From the NCBI GenBank assembly GCA_964630905.1, contig CAZVWR010000003.1, positions 1-64,000 of the forward strand: DNA of 64,000 nucleotides. The letters run 5' to 3'. A program made the translations under genes and the position numbers. How positions within the stretch are numbered: position 1 is the stretch's first letter; each line of letters begins with the position of its first letter. Positions 60,607 through 64,000 of this stretch are shown here, one piece after another. The DNA is from JAGOEX01 sp964630905 (GTDB lineage Bacteria; UBP6; UBA1177). The notes under the pieces are model-generated. The model saw nothing but the letters and a program-made list of their open reading frames with translations, was not told the origin of the DNA and made no database searches.

Positions 60607-63600
60607 TTATCTTAGTTCTTCAAGCAAAAGCATTGATTTCAAATAGATCTCATCTGTAGGAAGAAGAGATTTCATAAGCATTTCAAGTATTTTTACAGAT
60701 TTTGCCTTATTTGAATCTTTCGATCCTGATGCATCCCAGAACATTGCCTGAGCTTTAACGGTTATCGCCTTAAGTCCTTCTTTTGCAGTCTTATTGTTTC
60801 TGTCAATATAAAGTGCATCAACGAAATCCTTTCTTGCAAGAGCGATGTCATTCTTTTCAAGTTTTTCAAGTCCCGATTTAGCATATGCTTCAGCAACAAC
60901 AGATTCGATCTTTTTGGTAGCTCCGGTAGTCTGAACCTCTCTAACACCTTCCTCTTCATATTCCTTCTTAAATTTCTCCTGTACCATCTTGAGTTCAGCG
61001 ACATTTATTTTTCCGATAGTCTCTTCATACTTTTTCTGAACCTGATCTTTTTTAACTTTTGCATTTTCCTTGTCTTTTTCAACAAGTGCACTCTTTTGGG
61101 AATTCATCTTGTCAATTTCGACTTTGAGTTTTTCAAGCTGGTCAACAAATTTTGCTTTTGCTTTTTCCCAGTTTGCTTTCTCTTTATCAAGAATTTCCGT
61201 TCTTCTTGCCTTTCTCTTATCCTTTTCTGCAAGAAGCTTGTCTCTCTTAGCCATCATCTGCTGTTTCTGGGCTTCTCTATCCTGTTTTTCCTTAAGTTCC
61301 ATGTTGTCGTATTTATCAGTTATGGCTTTTTTGGTGTCTTCATACCATTTTTCCTTTGCAGATGAGGTCTTCTGCCACACAGCATCCTGTTTCTTTGTGT
61401 CTGCATGATGTTTTGCTTTCATTTCTTCAAGTTTTCTAGCCCAGACATTATTAACACTGTCAATTTCACCTGCAATAGCATCAATCTGCTTATTGTTGGC
61501 GGCAAGACGGGATTTCAAACCGGCAGTTTTTCTGTCAAGAGCTGCTGTTCTCATGTCTTTTTCTTTTGCCCACTGTTGCTGAAGTTTAGCTCTTTCATCT
61601 TTTCTTGCCTGAAGCTTTTTGTCTCTTTCGGCCTGTGCCTGTTTTATGAGGTTATCATTGTTTGCCTTGAATTTACCCTTATCTGCAAGGAACATCTTGA
61701 ATGTCTTTTCAGCTTCAGCCTTCTCCTGTTTTTTCTTGGCTGTAAATGCCTTGTTCTCATTCTGCAGTCTCTGGTTTTCAGATCCGAGCTTCATGTCAAG
61801 TTCGGTAAGTAATTTTTCATACTTCTCATCTATTTTTGAAATTTCCTTCATAACAAAACTGTCATGCGATTTTTCAAGAACACCAAGGTCTTTTGAAACT
61901 TTTGCCAGATCTGATTTAAGTTTTGCAAGCTCCTTGTTCCTTTCACCGGAAAGTTTTGCAAGTTCGGCGGCCAGCGTTTTTTTGAATCCGCCTTCAGCCA
62001 GAGCCTTCTGCTTCATCGTTGCACCGTTTTCAGCCTTAAGGGCGGCCGTTTTCTGTGCTTTTTCTTTTTGAAGATTGGCTATATCAGCTTTCATTTTATT
62101 TCTTATATCTGCAAATTTCTTTGCGATAACAGCGTGCTCACTCTTGATCTGAGCATCAACGCCTTTTGTGTTCTGGGCTGCTGCAGTTTTCTTTGCAGAC
62201 AGATCAGCCATGACTTGCTTATTTGCTTCTGTAAGTGCAGTGATCTTTGCATTCTTTTCTGTCTGGAGATCTGCTTTCTGCTTCTGAAGATTTGCGATCT
62301 CCTTGTCAACCGGATCTGTTACTTCTTTAAGTTTTGCAGGATCGACCTTCTTTATTTTGATCTCCCATGCTTTTATCTCTTTTCCAATGGCTGCGATTCT
62401 TTGCTGTTTTTCGGCAATACCAGCTCTTATTGAACCCTTTTCCTTGTCAGCGAGAGCTTTATACTTATTATTAATGTTTGCCTTTTCAGAATTGATAGCT
62501 GCAATTTCAGCCACTTTCTGTTTTTCAACATCGGCTTTTCTTGCCTTAACACTTCCTGCAATCTGTTTTTCCCTTGCCTGTCCGTTTGCAGAAATCTTCT
62601 TTGCATTAGCGGACTTTGCACCGATCTGAGCCTTGTGTGACGAGTTTTCTACAGCAACTTTTTTCTGATGAGCGGCAATTGCAGTGCCTTTCTCTTTTTT
62701 CAATCCGGCAAGTTCCTTGTTGATTGTAATAAGTTCAAGGTTTTTTTCTTTCTCAAGCTTTTGAAGTTCTGCCTTGTTCTTTTCAATATCGCGCTCGTAC
62801 TTTGCTTTCTCAAACTTTATCTTTCTTTCATAACTTGCTTCAGCAAACTGAATTTTTCTCTGTGTTGACTGTTCATCAACTTCCATTTTTCTCATTGCTG
62901 CAGTGTGATCTCTTTCAAGTTTAGAAAGCTCAACTTTGTTATCTTTAAGAGCCGCCCTTCTTTCATCATAATTCTGCTCTGCGTTGCCCTTTGCCTGTGC
63001 TATTGCATCAAGAAGTTCCTGGTGCTTGTTGATCTCTTCAACCTTCTGATTGTCAAGTTCTGCAACCGCCTGATTCATCTTATCAACAATGGAATCGACA
63101 TTGAAAGGTGCCATTTTCTGTTCGTAATTCTTATCTATGGCTGCAACTTTTTCCTCAAGCTTTGAGATTTTTTCATCAAAGGATGCTGCGATCTTCTGTT
63201 CTTCTGCTGAAAGATCGTTCATTTTCTTTGCAAAAGCCTCTTCCGATTTTGCATCTTCGGCAGCTGCCTTTTCAAGCTCTTTCATTGTTTCAGCTTTTAC
63301 AGCTTCAATTTCTTTGGCTATGTCTTCTTCAACTTTTGCAGATTTCTGAGCATAAGTATCTTCTATATTGTTGAGCTTCACATCAAGTTTGTTGAGCTCT
63401 TCCATCTTTTTCTGCTCATGTTTTCCGTCGATCTCTGCAATTTTAGATTTTTCATCTTCTATCTGAGTTCTGAGCTTATTGTCTTCTGCAGTAAGCCTGT
63501 CAACCTCTTTGCTGACGAAATCACCCCATGATGCCCTGAAACTTTCCGTTACTTCAACTTTTTTATTCTGCTGAGCCATTATTTTATCTTCAATAGCGGA

Positions 63601-64000
63601 TGTTTTGTTTGCGTATTCGTCTTCTATCTTTCCTTTAGTTTCTTCAAAACGACCGCTCTCAGCAGCAATCTTTTCTTCAATACTGCCAATCTCTGAAAGA
63701 AGTTTTTCACTCTTTGCCCTAAGCTCGTTCTCCTTCTTCATTTTTTCATTTTCTTCGTCATCAGAAGTCTTTGCCACTGCATCCTGGACCTGAGCAATCT
63801 TTGTTTCATATTCCTGCTCTATTTTTCCAATAGCCTCTTCATTCTTTGCCAGTTTCTGATCAGCGGCGGTTATTTCTTTCTCGTTTGCCTTGATCATCTC
63901 TTCTTCTTTCTTTGACTTGAGTGTTTCTGTTTCATCAGTATGTCTGCTTACGGCTTCTTCAAGTTTTGACTTTTCTGCAACAAGTTTGTTAAGGGATGTT
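60607..64000 (-). CDS. Giant coiled-coil protein, C-terminal 1130 residues (5' end beyond the window)
   Basis: No stop codon occurs upstream in this frame up to the window edge, so the gene is longer than visible. The sequence is almost wholly Lys/Glu/Ala-rich with long heptad-like helices, many repeated modules such as KAELQKLEKEK, AEKDKRKARR and KLEEKVAAI. The last ~110 residues change to a TPR-like helical part (LEKNDIALARKDFVDALYIDRNNKTAKEGLKAI). Proteins like this act as spacers, scaffolds or intermediate-filament-like cytoskeleton. Two small unknown genes follow in the same operon. No function can be assigned. Confidence 0.75.
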   Translation of the reverse strand, partial: TSLNKLVAEKSKLEEAVSRHTDETETLKSKKEEEMIKANEKEITAADQKLAKNEEAIGKIEQEYETKIAQVQDAVAKTSDDEENEKMKKENELRAKSEKLLSEIGSIEEKIAAESGRFEETKGKIEDEYANKTSAIEDKIMAQQNKKVEVTESFRASWGDFVSKEVDRLTAEDNKLRTQIEDEKSKIAEIDGKHEQKKMEELNKLDVKLNNIEDTYAQKSAKVEEDIAKEIEAVKAETMKELEKAAAEDAKSEEAFAKKMNDLSAEEQKIAASFDEKISKLEEKVAAIDKNYEQKMAPFNVDSIVDKMNQAVAELDNQKVEEINKHQELLDAIAQAKGNAEQNYDERRAALKDNKVELSKLERDHTAAMRKMEVDEQSTQRKIQFAEASYERKIKFEKAKYERDIEKNKAELQKLEKEKNLELITINKELAGLKKEKGTAIAAHQKKVAVENSSHKAQIGAKSANAKKISANGQAREKQIAGSVKARKADVEKQKVAEIAAINSEKANINNKYKALADKEKGSIRAGIAEKQQRIAAIGKEIKAWEIKIKKVDPAKLKEVTDPVDKEIANLQKQKADLQTEKNAKITALTEANKQVMADLSAKKTAAAQNTKGVDAQIKSEHAVIAKKFADIRNKMKADIANLQKEKAQKTAALKAENGATMKQKALAEGGFKKTLAAELAKLSGERNKELAKLKSDLAKVSKDLGVLEKSHDSFVMKEISKIDEKYEKLLTELDMKLGSENQRLQNENKAFTAKKKQEKAEAEKTFKMFLADKGKFKANNDNLIKQAQAERDKKLQARKDERAKLQQQWAKEKDMRTAALDRKTAGLKSRLAANNKQIDAIAGEIDSVNNVWARKLEEMKAKHHADTKKQDAVWQKTSSAKEKWYEDTKKAITDKYDNMELKEKQDREAQKQQMMAKRDKLLAEKDKRKARRTEILDKEKANWEKAKAKFVDQLEKLKVEIDKMNSQKSALVEKDKENAKVKKDQVQKKYEETIGKINVAELKMVQEKFKKEYEEEGVREVQTTGATKKIESVVAEAYAKSGLEKLEKNDIALARKDFVDALYIDRNNKTAKEGLKAITVKAQAMFWDASGSKDSNKAKSVKILEMLMKSLLPTDEIYLKSMLLLEELR

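Noticed and set aside
62068..62433. Open frames opposite the giant coiled-coil gene (61070-63793)
   Set aside because: They are products of the biased Lys/Glu/Ala codons read backwards, rich in Phe, Ser and Cys, without ribosome sites.

Overview
The window looks like a chromosome segment of a Gram-negative-type (diderm), probably anaerobic or fermentative bacterium of roughly 40% GC. Signs of an outer membrane are BamA, an Skp/OmpH chaperone, a LolCDE-type lipoprotein exporter and many lipobox lipoproteins. The four-subunit 2-oxoacid:ferredoxin oxidoreductase suggests anaerobic ferredoxin metabolism. I cannot name the phylum from the sequence alone. Genes are packed into long operons with 1-20 bp overlaps, mostly on the minus strand.

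Layout. 108-1370: a lipoprotein and a DUF2442/DUF4160 pair. 1465-13056 (minus): an envelope-assembly operon of a small membrane protein, lysS, two LolC/E permeases, LolD, BamA, Skp and two membrane sulfatase-superfamily enzymes, one of them PbgA/YejM-like. It has a good promoter at 13084-13112 and ends at a terminator at 1427-1466. 13122-18046: a secreted LamG protein with a possible cysteine-peptidase dyad and two lipoproteins, preceded by a sigma-54-type promoter. 18353-24057: hutH, cvpA, a VorB/KorA-type ferredoxin oxidoreductase operon and an FKBP lipoprotein. 24229-26378 (plus): a POT-type transporter and an ankyrin protein. 26382-31753: PopT/DUF368, surE, tRNA-Pro, then ihf-rplT-rpmI-infC-thrS and tRNA-Val. 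31962-33730 (plus): LeuC/LeuD-type dehydratase. 33863-35179 (plus): a DUF4143 ATPase behind a 33-bp-period repeat.

35181-42862 is the most unusual part. A 39-bp sequence that forms the 3' end of tcdA (42824-42862) recurs exactly at 35181-35219. The block between holds a crfC (dynamin-like GTPase)-yjcZ-patatin operon, a GYF-domain membrane protein, and a separate operon of two unknown proteins plus a WYL regulator. A 27-bp motif occurs upstream of both the crfC and the WYL operons. The geometry resembles an integrated element at a gene 3' end, and the content (dynamin, phospholipase, WYL regulator) suggests a membrane-stress or anti-phage module. That function is inference.

42808-52233 (minus): tcdA, a Na/Pi-type transporter, dihydrolipoyl dehydrogenase, MurJ, PBP1A, RppH, QueD and a cyclophilin lipoprotein. 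52431-54695 (plus): an outer-membrane-barrel-like protein with a charged N-terminus, a strong terminator and a lipoprotein. 54698-58309 (minus): pheS-pheT-thiS. 58464-59105 (plus): an unusual short protein joining a Rossmann-like domain to a chemoreceptor signalling tip. 59112-64000 (minus): an operon starting with a giant coiled-coil protein that runs off the window edge.
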